Assembly: GCF_028446585.1 (NCBI RefSeq)
Contig: NZ_JAPFQL010000026.1
Span: 1-64,000 of the forward strand
Reading direction: 5' to 3'
Length of the DNA: 64,000 nt
Origin: Intrasporangium calvum
Lineage (GTDB): Bacteria; Actinomycetota; Actinomycetes; Actinomycetales; Dermatophilaceae
Shown here: piece by piece, positions 35,042 to 43,082 of the stretch
How positions within the stretch are numbered: the first letter of the stretch is position 1
Layout: the number at the start of each line of letters is the position of its first letter
Position numbers and translations under genes: made by a program
The notes under the pieces: generated by a model
What the model saw: the letters and a program-made list of their open reading frames with translations, nothing else
The model's database searches: none
Told to the model about the DNA's origin: nothing

Positions 35042-36466
35042 ATGACCCCCTCTCTCACTGATGCGGAGAGCCGACCGGACCTCCACCGTGAGCCGTTCGT
35101 CCACCTCGTCGACGTGGCGCACGACCGCGCCCTCGTGGCCTGGGGGGCGTTCTTCTTCGAGCGGACGCCGCAGGGCCGCTGGGACATCATCGACGACGAG
35201 GAGCTGCCGGGCCGGGTGGGCCGGCACACCTGCATCGGCGCCAGCGCAGAACCGTTCGGCCGCAGCACCGTCCAGGTGCTGTCGACCGACGGAGACGTCG
35301 TCGCCGAGGCCTCGACGCAGGACCGGGCCTGGGTGTGGGTCGAGGGCCTGGAGCCGGACACGGACTACCGCTACCGGGTCGTCGTTGACGATCAGGAGTG
35401 GGCCGCGGGGGAGCTGTGGGACTGGGTCCCGGTGAGCCGGGGTGGCTATGACCTCGCACCGGCGGGCCGCCGTTACGACCTGCGCTTCCGCACCTGGCCG
35501 GCGCCTGACGCCCCGACACCGTCGCTGCGGTTCGTCGCCATGGGTGACTACGGCGTGGGCATGCGCGCCGACGCCGAGTCGAGCCGGCGACAGCAGCGCA
35601 TCGCCGATGTCCTGGACCGGCTGGTCACCGAGCACGACGTGCGCTTCGCTCTCTCCCTCGGCGACAACGTCTACCAGGGCGAGCAGGGACGCGTGGACCA
35701 GGAGGGCGGCGGGGAGGACGACGACTGGTACTCGAGCTTCTTCCAGCCGTACCGCCTGGCCATCGCCAGGATCCCGATCTTCCCCGCGATCGGCAACCAC
35801 GACAGCGCCGACTCCGAGAGCAGCGACGACCGGGCCCAGATGGAGGACAACTTCCACATCGTCGAGCGGTTCCACCACGGGCTGGAAACGGCCTCGGTGC
35901 AACCCGGGCTGTTCTACCGCCTGCGCTACGGCGCCGACCTGGAGCTGGTGTGCCTCGACACCTCGCTCGACAGCGAGGACGAGGAGGTCCACCGCTACTT
36001 CCAAGCTCCCCAGCATCAGGAGTGGCTGCGAGAGACCTTCCGAGAGGGACGGCGGCGGTGGGTCATCCCCTTCTCGCACCACCCGGTCTACACGGCCGGC
36101 CCCGACCACGAGAACGACGAGGAGATGCGTGCGGCCTTCGAGCCCCTCTTCGATGCTGCGGGGGTGCGGCTCGTGCTGGCGGGACACGAGCACAACTTCC
36201 AGGTCAGCGAGGTGCACGGTCGCACCTACGTCGTCTCCGGGGCCTCGGGGCAGCTCGACGAGCGGGTCCCGGAGGGCTTCGAGCGGGCTCACACGGCTGC
36301 CTGGTCTGGTCAGGCCCACCTGCTCCTCGTCGATCTCGACGAGCGGGAGGCGCGGGTGACGCCGGTCGCCGGCCTCCTCGGCGAGGGGCTGCACCCGATG
36401 ACCGCACTGTCGCCGTCGAACGATCTCGTGGAGCCGCCGTTCGTGATCCGCAGCGCCAACAGCTGA
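35042..36466 (+). CDS. Metallophosphoesterase (purple-acid-phosphatase/PhoD-like)
   Basis: 474 aa, no clear signal peptide. An N-terminal fibronectin-like domain (residues 15-150, including VEGLEPDTDYRYRVVVDD) is typical of purple acid phosphatase or PhoD-type enzymes. The phosphoesterase domain then shows all metal motifs: MGDYGVG, LGDNVYQGE, IGNHDSAD, FSHHPVYTAG and LAGHEHNFQVS. The protein should hydrolyse phosphomonoesters or diesters. Monocistronic; ATG 35042 is the first good start after the MFS terminator region. Location is uncertain because no export signal is visible. Confidence 0.88.
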   Translation: MTPSLTDAESRPDLHREPFVHLVDVAHDRALVAWGAFFFERTPQGRWDIIDDEELPGRVGRHTCIGASAEPFGRSTVQVLSTDGDVVAEASTQDRAWVWVEGLEPDTDYRYRVVVDDQEWAAGELWDWVPVSRGGYDLAPAGRRYDLRFRTWPAPDAPTPSLRFVAMGDYGVGMRADAESSRRQQRIADVLDRLVTEHDVRFALSLGDNVYQGEQGRVDQEGGGEDDDWYSSFFQPYRLAIARIPIFPAIGNHDSADSESSDDRAQMEDNFHIVERFHHGLETASVQPGLFYRLRYGADLELVCLDTSLDSEDEEVHRYFQAPQHQEWLRETFREGRRRWVIPFSHHPVYTAGPDHENDEEMRAAFEPLFDAAGVRLVLAGHEHNFQVSEVHGRTYVVSGASGQLDERVPEGFERAHTAAWSGQAHLLLVDLDEREARVTPVAGLLGEGLHPMTALSPSNDLVEPPFVIRSANS

Positions 36467-36769
36467 GAAGTGTGCAGAGAAAGTTCTGGATTCAACCGGA
36501 TTTCGTGTCATGATGAGCGCCACTACTCGTCTTACGAGTAGTGGCCGTCTCTTCGGAGACGGTTGCCAGGGCGTCGACGCGCATTCGTGGAGGGGTGCGC
36601 GCCGAGGCCCGACCCGGTGGAAGCGGGGCGACCTGCACCACTCGGGAGGCCCGGGGCCAGCCCTCGGAGCCAATGGTGCCGCCCCGTCGGTTCCGGCGTT
36701 CCCCCCTGTCGCCGGCTGACGGGGCGGCCCTCGCTCTTTCCGGGCCCGCCCGCCGACTTGGGCGAGTGC
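36467..36769. other. Structured intergenic region between phosphoesterase and sigma module 1
   Basis: About 300 bp without a credible ORF. It holds two abutting hairpins at 36521-36563 and a GC-rich stem near 36680-36727 (CCGCCCCGTC ... GACGGGGCGG), which lies just past the stop of the convergent gene and could end its transcript. A small structured RNA is possible but unproven. Confidence 0.5.
36521..36563. terminator. Two adjacent perfect hairpins
   Basis: CCACTACTCG-TCTTA-CGAGTAGTGG (36521-36545, 10-bp stem) is directly followed by CCGTCTC-TTCG-GAGACGG (36546-36563, 7-bp stem with a UUCG tetraloop). They lie 55 bp after the phosphoesterase stop, so a terminator is the simplest reading, though no U-run follows. 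Two back-to-back stems are more than a terminator needs. Confidence 0.5.
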
Positions 36770-38107
36770 TCAGGGGAGGATCTGCCAGACCGGCGAGCTC
36801 ACTCCCGACGCGGTCTTCGTGTCGAGGGGCTCCGGTGCGCCGACGACTGTGCACCCGGAGCCGTCGAGGGCGCATTCGACCAGCCCCTCCTCGAGGTCGG
36901 CGTTCTGAGCCACGACCGTGATGGACTCGTCCCGGTCGCTGACCGCCCGGCCGTTGAGCATCAGGCCGCTGGGGTTGCCGTCGACCCGGAGGACCCGTTT
37001 GCCGTCGCTCGACCGCATCACCCAGAGGTCGTAGGGCGCCCCGCCGTCGATCCGGAGGCCGCCGACGAGGAACCCACCTGAGGAGGAGAAGGCGTCGGGA
37101 GAGAAGTCGCCGCAGCCCGTCCAGCGAACGGCCAGCTGGGCCGTGGCGTCGAGGATGCGGAAGCACGCGTCGTCCCCGGCGTCGGTGGGCCGGAAGACGA
37201 CGAGGCCCGCCCCCGAGTGAGCCGGCCCGAACCGTCCGTCGAACCGCTTGAGCGCGCCGGTCGCCAGGTTCCACGTGTAGCCCTGTCGCTGCTCGCTGCG
37301 GATGTCGTTGGCGAAGACGACGTCGCCGATGATGCCCGAGGCCAGCAGGCCTGCCCGGGGGGCCGTGGCCACGACGTCGCCGGTCGAGTCGATGACGTGG
37401 AGTCGCTCGGAGCTGTCGGAGTAGGCGGCCCTGGTGCGGTCCGAGTCGAACGCGAGGACCGTGCCGGTGGACAGGCGAGTTCGTTCGGCGCCGGTCACCC
37501 CGTCCCAGATGACCACCGCCCAGTCCCCATCGGACAGGACCGTGCCCAGCACGGAGCCGTCTGCGAAGAGCCCGTTGACTGCGCCGATCTGCGAGTCCGC
37601 GGGGACCTCCAGCGTGGCCTGGTGGTCCCGCAGGACGTCGTGCACCGTCGTGCCGTGCGCGTAGGAGACCGCGGGGGAGCGGGCAGCGGCACCGAAGCTC
37701 GGACGAACCGTGGCGAGCGGTGCGGCGTCGGCGTCGACGGTGGGCGCCGGAGTCGTCGGCGGCACCGAGGTCGTGGAGGGCGCGGGCGTGGTCGTGGAGG
37801 GCGCGGGCGTGGTCGTGCCGGAGGAGCTCAGCGCCGCGATCGTCGAGCGTGCGGGTCCCGGGCCGGTGAGGCCGCTCTCGCGCAGCCCGTTGACGACGAA
37901 CGGCGCAGCCACGACGAGCGCCGCCACGGCGGACGCGGCGCCGGCCAGCCGCGCGCGGTTGCGTCGCAGGCGTCGGGAGCGCTTGATGGCGGGCGCGGTG
38001 AGGTCCGAGCTGGCGTTGAGTCCGTCGAGCTGGCCGTGGAGCGTCTCGGCGAGTCGCCGCTCGACCTCGTCGCGCCCGCCCTGCTGGTCCGGAGATCTCT
38101 CGGTCAT
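36770..38107 (-). CDS. Membrane-anchored beta-propeller-like protein, sigma-factor partner (module 1)
   Basis: 445 aa. About 55 cytoplasmic residues, with the family motif SDLTAPAIKRSRRLRRNRAR, precede one membrane helix (LAGAASAVAALVVAAPFVV), a Thr/Pro/Ser linker and a large extracytoplasmic domain of repeated beta-strand segments (VIDSTGDVVATAP, VMRSSDGKRVLRVDG). Cysteines occur in two pairs, C-x16-C and C-x6-C, matched in the three paralogues nearby. There is no zinc anti-sigma motif (HxxxCxxC). The ATGA overlap with the ECF sigma gene implies it acts as its sensor or anti-sigma, which is inference. Confidence 0.75.
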   Translation of the reverse strand: MTERSPDQQGGRDEVERRLAETLHGQLDGLNASSDLTAPAIKRSRRLRRNRARLAGAASAVAALVVAAPFVVNGLRESGLTGPGPARSTIAALSSSGTTTPAPSTTTPAPSTTSVPPTTPAPTVDADAAPLATVRPSFGAAARSPAVSYAHGTTVHDVLRDHQATLEVPADSQIGAVNGLFADGSVLGTVLSDGDWAVVIWDGVTGAERTRLSTGTVLAFDSDRTRAAYSDSSERLHVIDSTGDVVATAPRAGLLASGIIGDVVFANDIRSEQRQGYTWNLATGALKRFDGRFGPAHSGAGLVVFRPTDAGDDACFRILDATAQLAVRWTGCGDFSPDAFSSSGGFLVGGLRIDGGAPYDLWVMRSSDGKRVLRVDGNPSGLMLNGRAVSDRDESITVVAQNADLEEGLVECALDGSGCTVVGAPEPLDTKTASGVSSPVWQILP

Positions 38108-38610
38108 GCCGGCACCTCGGCAAGGCGGCTGCGCAGGGTGGCCAGGGCTCGATGGGTCTGGGACTTCACGGTGCCGATGGAGCAGCCGAGGACCTCGGCG
38201 GTCTGGGCCTCGGACAGGTCTTCGTAGTAGCGCAGCGCGACCGCGGCTCGTTGCCTGGGCGGCAGCCTGAGGACGTGCTGCCAGAGGCTGTCGTCCGGGG
38301 AGACCGGGCCCGGGTCCGTGGAAGCCGTGCGGTCGGCGAGGTGGGTCGCGTCGAAGTCGACGGTCTCGCGCCGGCGCCACGCGCGGCGCCACCAGGACGT
38401 GTGCTCGTTGACCATGACTCTGCGCACCCATGCCTCCATCGCCCCGGCCTGCCGGATCGTGTCCCACTTGAGGTAGAGCCGGGCGAGCGCCGTCTGCGTC
38501 AGGTCCTCCGCGGCCATGCGGTCGCCCGTGAGCAGGTAGCCGAAGCGGACCAGGGCGTGCTGTCGTGCGCGGACGAACTCCGCGAACTCCTCCTCGGCGT
38601 CACTCCTCAT
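38104..38610 (-). CDS. SigE-family ECF sigma factor (module 1)
   Basis: 168 aa from ATG 38610. The frame is open further upstream but that part encodes the dispersed repeat (SPAAYG), so the inner ATG with a GGGGG ribosome site is preferred. Sigma region 2 (HALVRFGYLLTGDRMAAEDLTQTALARLYLKW) and region 4 (RLPPRQRAAVALRYYEDLS, EVLGCSIGTVKSQTHRAL) are complete. [16 protein letters not shown] is the linker shared by the actinobacterial SigE family. It probably directs RNA polymerase to a small regulon under control of its overlapping partner. Confidence 0.9.
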   Translation of the reverse strand: MRSDAEEEFAEFVRARQHALVRFGYLLTGDRMAAEDLTQTALARLYLKWDTIRQAGAMEAWVRRVMVNEHTSWWRRAWRRRETVDFDATHLADRTASTDPGPVSPDDSLWQHVLRLPPRQRAAVALRYYEDLSEAQTAEVLGCSIGTVKSQTHRALATLRSRLAEVPA

Positions 38611-38692
38611 CACACCCCCTGTGGCACCTTTCTCCTCTGGAAGACGCAGGTGGCCCCTTCCATGGTTGCAGCGCTCGCAAGCCAACCTGCAG

Positions 38693-38713
38693 CCGTATGC
38701 CGCTGGGCTCACC
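38693..38713 (-). repeat. Dispersed 24-bp repeat, copy upstream of sigma module 1
   Basis: CCGTATGCCGCTGGGCTCAC, intergenic, immediately next to the second repeat family at 38717. Confidence 0.75.
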
Positions 38714-38716
38714 ACC

Positions 38717-38793
38717 AATCGAAAGAGCAGTTCGCGACGTGTCGCGAACTGCTCTTTCGATTGGGTGGGTTGTCGCGAACTGCTCTTTCGATT
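38717..38793. repeat. Cluster of three 22-bp repeats (core CGAAAGAGCAGTTCGCGA), locus 1
   Basis: Copies at 38717-38738 (+), 38741-38762 (-) and 38772-38793 (-). The first two are perfect inverse complements with a 2-bp centre, giving a 22-bp hairpin arm; the third repeats the second. The cluster fills the gap between sigma modules 1 and 2 and ends 5 bp before the module-2 partner's stop. Two further clusters' worth of identical sequence occurs at 50116. Confidence 0.9.
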
Positions 38794-38797
38794 GCGG

Positions 38798-40093
38798 TCA
38801 GTTGAGGGAGAGCATGATCGGGTAGCGCATCATCGCTGAGTCCTCGGAGCTGACCGACACGGCCTCGAGGTCCGTCGAGCAGGTGCCCGTCGACACACTG
38901 CACGAGGCGATGGTCTGCTCGGTGTCTCGCTTGCTCACCGGGACCACGACGATCGCGTCGGCGGACCCGGCCCCTCGCCAGCTGGGCGACCAGGCGCCGT
39001 CCGGCGCGGCGACCGTCATGAGGATGGCGCCGTCGTCGGCGCTCGCGACCTTGAAGTTGCTCGAGCCGGGGCCGTCTGCAACGTTCGGACCGACCACCAT
39101 CGAGCCGTCGGCAGTGAAGTGGGTTGGTGCGAACTCCCCGCAGGACCAATGGTTCACCGCCCCGGCCTTGAGGTCGAAGATGCCGTAGCAGGTGTTGCCC
39201 GGGTCGTAGTCCTGGTTGGGCCACAGGATGGCCAGCGAACGACCCTCGTGCAGCTCGGCGAAGCTGCCCGCGACGACTGCCGCCGTGGACGTGCCGGTGG
39301 TGTCCCACGAGCGGGTTGAGGTGCGGCCCTTCTCGTCGACCGTCACGTAGTAGAGGATGTCGCCCCACTGCCCCGACGGGCGGGCGTTCTCGTCACCGGT
39401 TCGCAGGGCGTTGCGCTGGTCACCCTGGGCGTCATAGATCCGGATGGTCCCCTTCGAGTCGGTGGCCGCGACCCGGGAGCCGTCCGCATTCACCGCCAGC
39501 CCCTGGGCGGCCGCCCTGGCGACCTCGACACCGGACGCATCGAGGAAGCGCATCGTGGAGACTCCCTCGTCGGTGGCGGTGTGGACGAGGACACCCCCAT
39601 TGGCGAGTCGGGCCACCCCCCGCAGTCCGGTCGAGACCGGGAGGCGGACTCGCCGGTCCCCGTCGTGGAAGACGCCGTCGAGGACATAGGCCACCCGGGG
39701 GGTCCCGGTCACGGGACCGCTCTCGAGGGTGACGGCCACCTGCGGCTCGGCATCCGAGTCGGCAGTGGGTGCCGGCCCGGGCTTGCGCGTGTCGGCCGGA
39801 GTCGGTTCGGTCGTCGGCGGGGGAGTGCCGGTGTCGCTGGCCGACGGGGTCGGCGAGACCGGCGCGGTGGACGACGTCGCCGGAGTCGGCGGTGCGTCCG
39901 TGCCGAGGTTCGACCACGCGATGGGGGTGGCGACGGCCAGGGCGGTGACGGCGGCAGCGGCAGCCATGGTGTTGCGACGACGGGCGCGACGTCGCTCGAG
40001 TCCGATCGCCGCGACGGCGAAGTCGCCGGTCGCGTCGATGCGCTCCGCGTCGTGGTGCAGGGTCCGGCGCAGGTCCAGCTCGTTGGGGCTCAT
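38798..40093 (-). CDS. Membrane-anchored beta-propeller-like protein, sigma-factor partner (module 2)
   Basis: 431 aa. The cytoplasmic head carries GDFAVAAIGLERRRARRRN, then a helix (AAAAAVTALAVATPIAW) and a long Pro/Thr/Ser linker. The extracytoplasmic beta-rich domain includes repeats such as MRFLDASGVEVARAA and IRIYDAQGDQRNAL. Cysteine pairs C-x15-C (CYGIFDLKAGAVNHWSC) and C-x6-C (CSVSTGTC) align with modules 1, 3 and 4. Start overlaps the sigma stop (ATGA). It belongs to the same family as its three neighbours and probably senses an envelope signal. Confidence 0.75.
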   Translation of the reverse strand: MSPNELDLRRTLHHDAERIDATGDFAVAAIGLERRRARRRNTMAAAAAVTALAVATPIAWSNLGTDAPPTPATSSTAPVSPTPSASDTGTPPPTTEPTPADTRKPGPAPTADSDAEPQVAVTLESGPVTGTPRVAYVLDGVFHDGDRRVRLPVSTGLRGVARLANGGVLVHTATDEGVSTMRFLDASGVEVARAAAQGLAVNADGSRVAATDSKGTIRIYDAQGDQRNALRTGDENARPSGQWGDILYYVTVDEKGRTSTRSWDTTGTSTAAVVAGSFAELHEGRSLAILWPNQDYDPGNTCYGIFDLKAGAVNHWSCGEFAPTHFTADGSMVVGPNVADGPGSSNFKVASADDGAILMTVAAPDGAWSPSWRGAGSADAIVVVPVSKRDTEQTIASCSVSTGTCSTDLEAVSVSSEDSAMMRYPIMLSLN

Positions 40094-40584
40094 GCCGTGA
40101 CCTCCTTCATGGTGACGCGCAGGGCGTTGAGCGCCCGGCTGGTGTGGCTCTTGACGGTGCCGACGGAGATCCCGAGGACCTCGGCGGTCTGCGCCTCGGT
40201 CAGGTCCTCGTAGTAGCGCAGGATGATCGCTGCGCGCTGCTGCGCCGGCAGGTTGCGGATGTGGTTGCGCAGGTCGTCGTCGGCGTACTGGTCGGCCGGG
40301 GCGGCGGGGTCGGCGTAGGTGATCAGGTCGCTGCCCGTGACCTCCTTGTGCCGCCAGGTCCGGCGCCACCAGCTGTGGTGCTCGTTGATCATCGTCTGGC
40401 GTACGTACGCATCGGGCGAGCCGTGGATGCTTCCCCACTTGCGGTAGACCTTGGCAAAGGCGCTCTGGACCAGGTCCTCGGCGCTGTGCGGATCACCGGT
40501 CAGCAGGTAGGCGAAGCGAACGAAGTGGCGTTGCCTCGCCCGGACGTAGGCCGTGAAGTCGGCCTCGCGATCGGCGGTTTCCAT
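40090..40584 (-). CDS. SigE-family ECF sigma factor (module 2)
   Basis: 164 aa. Region 2 reads RHFVRFAYLLTGDPHSAEDLVQSAFAKVYRKW and region 4 NLPAQQRAAIILRYYEDLT, EVLGISVGTVKSHTSRAL, with INEHHSWWRRTWRHKE between. Very similar to the sigma factors of modules 3 and 4. About 195 bp separate it from the upstream module, so it has room for its own promoter. Confidence 0.92.
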   Translation of the reverse strand: METADREADFTAYVRARQRHFVRFAYLLTGDPHSAEDLVQSAFAKVYRKWGSIHGSPDAYVRQTMINEHHSWWRRTWRHKEVTGSDLITYADPAAPADQYADDDLRNHIRNLPAQQRAAIILRYYEDLTEAQTAEVLGISVGTVKSHTSRALNALRVTMKEVTA

Positions 40585-40778
40585 GTGGTTCCCCTGTCGA
40601 AGGAGTGGACCTCATCCATACGCTCCCACCGCCACTGATGGTTGTCCGCGGATCCGAGTCGACGTGACCAACCGGGGGAGCGGTGCCCACCGATGTGGTC
40701 GTTCGAACCGCTGCAGCGCCGGACGAGACCTACGGGCCGGCAACGGCGGCGGCGACCCTGACGGTCTCCTGAGGTCGC

Positions 40779-42077
40779 TCACGGCATCGTCGCGTCGGGC
40801 TGGGACTTCGAGATGTCCTGGCGACCCCAGTTGTCCGGCAGCGAGAGGCGCTCGGTCGACGGGTCGTCGAGGCCGTCCGAGACGACACGGCACTGCCCGG
40901 TGAGGACCGTGCACGAGACGGGCACTGTCCTGCTGTCCGCCTCCGTCATGACCACCACGAGCTCGGTGCCGTCGGCGGTGGGGGCCGGGAACTCACCCGC
41001 GAACGTGGTCCCGGCCTCCGCCCGGATCTCGAGCAGCCGGCCACCGTCGTCGGTCCGTTCCACCCAGACGTTCGCGCTGTTGAGGTACTCGCCGTACATC
41101 CACGTGCCGTCGGGGGAGAAGCCGAGGGGGTGCCTGTCGTCGCACCAGGACCGCAGCTCCTCGCCGGTGACGTAGTTGACCAGCACCTTGCAGCGGAAGT
41201 CCCGAGACGTCGGATGGAACAGGCCCTGGACCACGAGGGAGCGGCCCTCGTGCAGGGCCAGTCCGATGGCCCAGTGCCGGACGTCCGCGACGCGGTACCA
41301 GCCGGCGACGAGGGCCGACCGGCCCGTAGTGAGGCTGCCCACCCAGAGGCCGGTCTCGACCCCGGCGAGCCCGGCGACCAGGTCTCCGCCCAGCGAAGCG
41401 ACCTGCTTGACCGTGGGTTCCTCGACCGGCGCCAGGCGGCGGATCAGGTTTCCGGAGGCGTCGAGGACGAGCCGTTCGCCGTCCGGTTCGACCCCGACGA
41501 CGACGTTTCCGGGGCCGTCGGTGTCGGTGTGCAGCACGTCGTACTGAGCGATCAGCTGGCCGCGTGCGTCGAGGAAGGTCAGCGGGCCGGCGTCGAACTC
41601 GGGTGCCGCCGGGTCCGGGCCGGCGGCCTGGTAGGCCACGCCACCCGTGCTCAACGTGGCGAACATCAGCAGCCGGGCATCCGGGCCGAGCTTTAGCGGC
41701 ACCGTGGTGCCGTTGAGGTGCAGCTGGCCGGCTTGGACGTAGGGCAGGGGCATCGGCGCGTCCGGCGCACCGCCGTGGACGACCGCCGTGATCAGGGTGG
41801 GAGCCGGCAAGGCGGTGGCGGAGACGCGCGGTGAGGACGCCGCGGGGTTCGCGTGCTCTGCGACGGACCCACGCAGGGCCACGCCGAACGGGACGGCCAC
41901 GGCCAGCGCAGCGGCCACGGTGCCGAGGGCCAGGCGCCGCGTTCGGACTCGGCGCGCCCCGCTGACGGCCGAAGCCGTGAAGTCGCCGTGGACGTGGACG
42001 CGTTCGGCCCGGTCGAGGAGCAGCACCTTCACCTCCCTCGGATCCATGGCCGGATCTTCCCGTTCGACGGGGTTCAT
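40779..42077 (-). CDS. Membrane-anchored beta-propeller-like protein, sigma-factor partner (module 3)
   Basis: 432 aa. The N-terminal cytoplasmic part has GDFTASAVSGARRVRTRRLA, followed by a helix (LGTVAAALAVAVPFGVAL) and only a short linker, so it lacks the long Thr/Pro spacer of its siblings. The extracytoplasmic domain has strand repeats (LTFLDARGQLIAQYDV, LVLDASGNLIRRLAP). Cysteine pairs C-x15-C (CKVLVNYVTGEELRSWC) and C-x6-C (CTVLTGQC) are conserved. ATGA overlap with its sigma factor. Role inferred from pairing only. Confidence 0.75.
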   Translation of the reverse strand: MNPVEREDPAMDPREVKVLLLDRAERVHVHGDFTASAVSGARRVRTRRLALGTVAAALAVAVPFGVALRGSVAEHANPAASSPRVSATALPAPTLITAVVHGGAPDAPMPLPYVQAGQLHLNGTTVPLKLGPDARLLMFATLSTGGVAYQAAGPDPAAPEFDAGPLTFLDARGQLIAQYDVLHTDTDGPGNVVVGVEPDGERLVLDASGNLIRRLAPVEEPTVKQVASLGGDLVAGLAGVETGLWVGSLTTGRSALVAGWYRVADVRHWAIGLALHEGRSLVVQGLFHPTSRDFRCKVLVNYVTGEELRSWCDDRHPLGFSPDGTWMYGEYLNSANVWVERTDDGGRLLEIRAEAGTTFAGEFPAPTADGTELVVVMTEADSRTVPVSCTVLTGQCRVVSDGLDDPSTERLSLPDNWGRQDISKSQPDATMP

Positions 42078-42592
42078 GCGGTCGCCTCCCTGAGGGTTGA
42101 TCGGAGTCGGTCCATGGCGCGGCTCGTGTGGGTCTTCACCGAGCCGATCGAGCAGCCGAGGAACTCTGCGGTCTGGGCCTCGGACAGGTCCTCGTAGTAG
42201 CGCAGCACGAGGGCAGCACGCTGCATCGGCGGGAGCCGGGCGATGTGCGCCCAGAGCTCTGCGTCGTGGGAGGGCGGGTCGGTGGCGGCCAGGTCGGAGA
42301 TCTCGACCAGCGGGCTGCTCGTCACCTCGCGCCGGCGCCAGGCCTTGCGCCACCACGAGAGGTGCTCGTTGATGATGATCCGGCGAATGTAGGCGTCGGG
42401 CGCCTCGAGCTCGCAGATGCGGTCCCAGCGCAGGTAGGCCTTGGTCAAGGCGATCTGGACCAGGTCCTTGGCGCTCTCGGCGTCGGCCGAGACGAGGTAG
42501 GCGAAGCGGGTCAGCCCGTCCTGCCTCGCCCGCACGTAGGCGGTGAAGTCCGTCTCACGCCCGTCCTCGCCCGGGCCTTTCACCTTCCCCAT
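42074..42592 (-). CDS. SigE-family ECF sigma factor (module 3)
   Basis: 172 aa from ATG 42592, which has GGAAGG upstream; ATG 42631 is in frame but unsupported. Region 2: DGLTRFAYLVSADAESAKDLVQIALTKAYLRW. Region 4: RLPPMQRAALVLRYYEDLS and EFLGCSIGSVKTHTSRAM. The linker INEHLSWWRKAWRRRE matches the other copies. Notable difference: SADAESAKDL replaces the usual TGDPHSAEDL in region 2. Confidence 0.9.
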   Translation of the reverse strand: MGKVKGPGEDGRETDFTAYVRARQDGLTRFAYLVSADAESAKDLVQIALTKAYLRWDRICELEAPDAYIRRIIINEHLSWWRKAWRRREVTSSPLVEISDLAATDPPSHDAELWAHIARLPPMQRAALVLRYYEDLSEAQTAEFLGCSIGSVKTHTSRAMDRLRSTLREATA

Positions 42593-42669
42593 TGTCGGCC
42601 TTCCCGGCGTTCCTTCCCCCTGATCCGTCAAACGCGGGCGACACCGTCACGGGTTGACACCGAGCGGGT

Positions 42670-42682
42670 GGCCGGCATACGG
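42670..42682 (+). repeat. Degenerate dispersed repeat fragment
   Basis: GGCCGGCATACGG followed by CTGGG; only the GGCATACGG end matches the consensus. It lies between module 3 and the small membrane protein. Confidence 0.35.
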
Positions 42683-42706
42683 CTGGGTTGCGGGTCCGAA
42701 GCGCGG

Positions 42707-42982
42707 TTACGCGGGGGCCCCGGCAGCGTGGCGGCGGTGCTGGACGCTGTAGGCCAGGCCGACGACGGCGATGAGTGCGACGCTGAGGGCGAGCGCACCC
42801 TGCCAGGCCATGCCGAACACCTCGAACGGCACCGGCGTCGGTGGTGCAGGAGGCGGCGCGGCGCCGGAGCCGGCGCCCAGGCCCGGATCCACGGCGGCCA
42901 GGGCCCGCGTGGTGCTGAGGATGATGAAGCCGCCGACTGCGGCCAGAGTGGCTGCTACGCGCAGCACGAAGTGCGTGGACAT
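42707..42982 (-). CDS. Small secreted/membrane protein
   Basis: 91 aa from ATG 42982 with a strong GGGAGG site. A signal-like first helix (FVLRVAATLAAVGGFIILST, possible cleavage after ALA) is followed by a Gly/Ala/Pro-rich stretch and a second helix (GALALSVALIAVVGLAYSV) ending in basic residues. It lies between sigma modules 3 and 4, after a strong hairpin. No family recognised; a regulon member or accessory of the sigma modules is possible. Confidence 0.65.
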   Translation of the reverse strand: MSTHFVLRVAATLAAVGGFIILSTTRALAAVDPGLGAGSGAAPPPAPPTPVPFEVFGMAWQGALALSVALIAVVGLAYSVQHRRHAAGAPA

Positions 42983-43006
42983 GAAACCTCCCTGTAGTGA
43001 TCTCCC

Positions 43007-43037
43007 CGTGGTGAGAGGCCGATCGCCTCTCACCACG
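43007..43037. terminator. Strong hairpin between module 4 and the small membrane protein gene
   Basis: Perfect 13-bp arms CGTGGTGAGAGGC (43007-43019) and GCCTCTCACCACG (43025-43037) around a 5-nt loop. It lies after the stop of the module-4 partner and 25 bp before the next start, so it may end the module-4 transcript or form the 5' leader of the small gene. No U-tract. Confidence 0.6.
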
Positions 43038-43082
43038 TAAAGTCGCTGAGCCGTCCGAAAAGTTGACAGGCGGCGCACTCGG

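Noticed and set aside
38104-38718. Longer start for the module-1 sigma factor
   Set aside because: The extension MVVSPAAYGCRL is encoded by the dispersed repeat and lacks sigma homology; ATG 38610 has a ribosome site.
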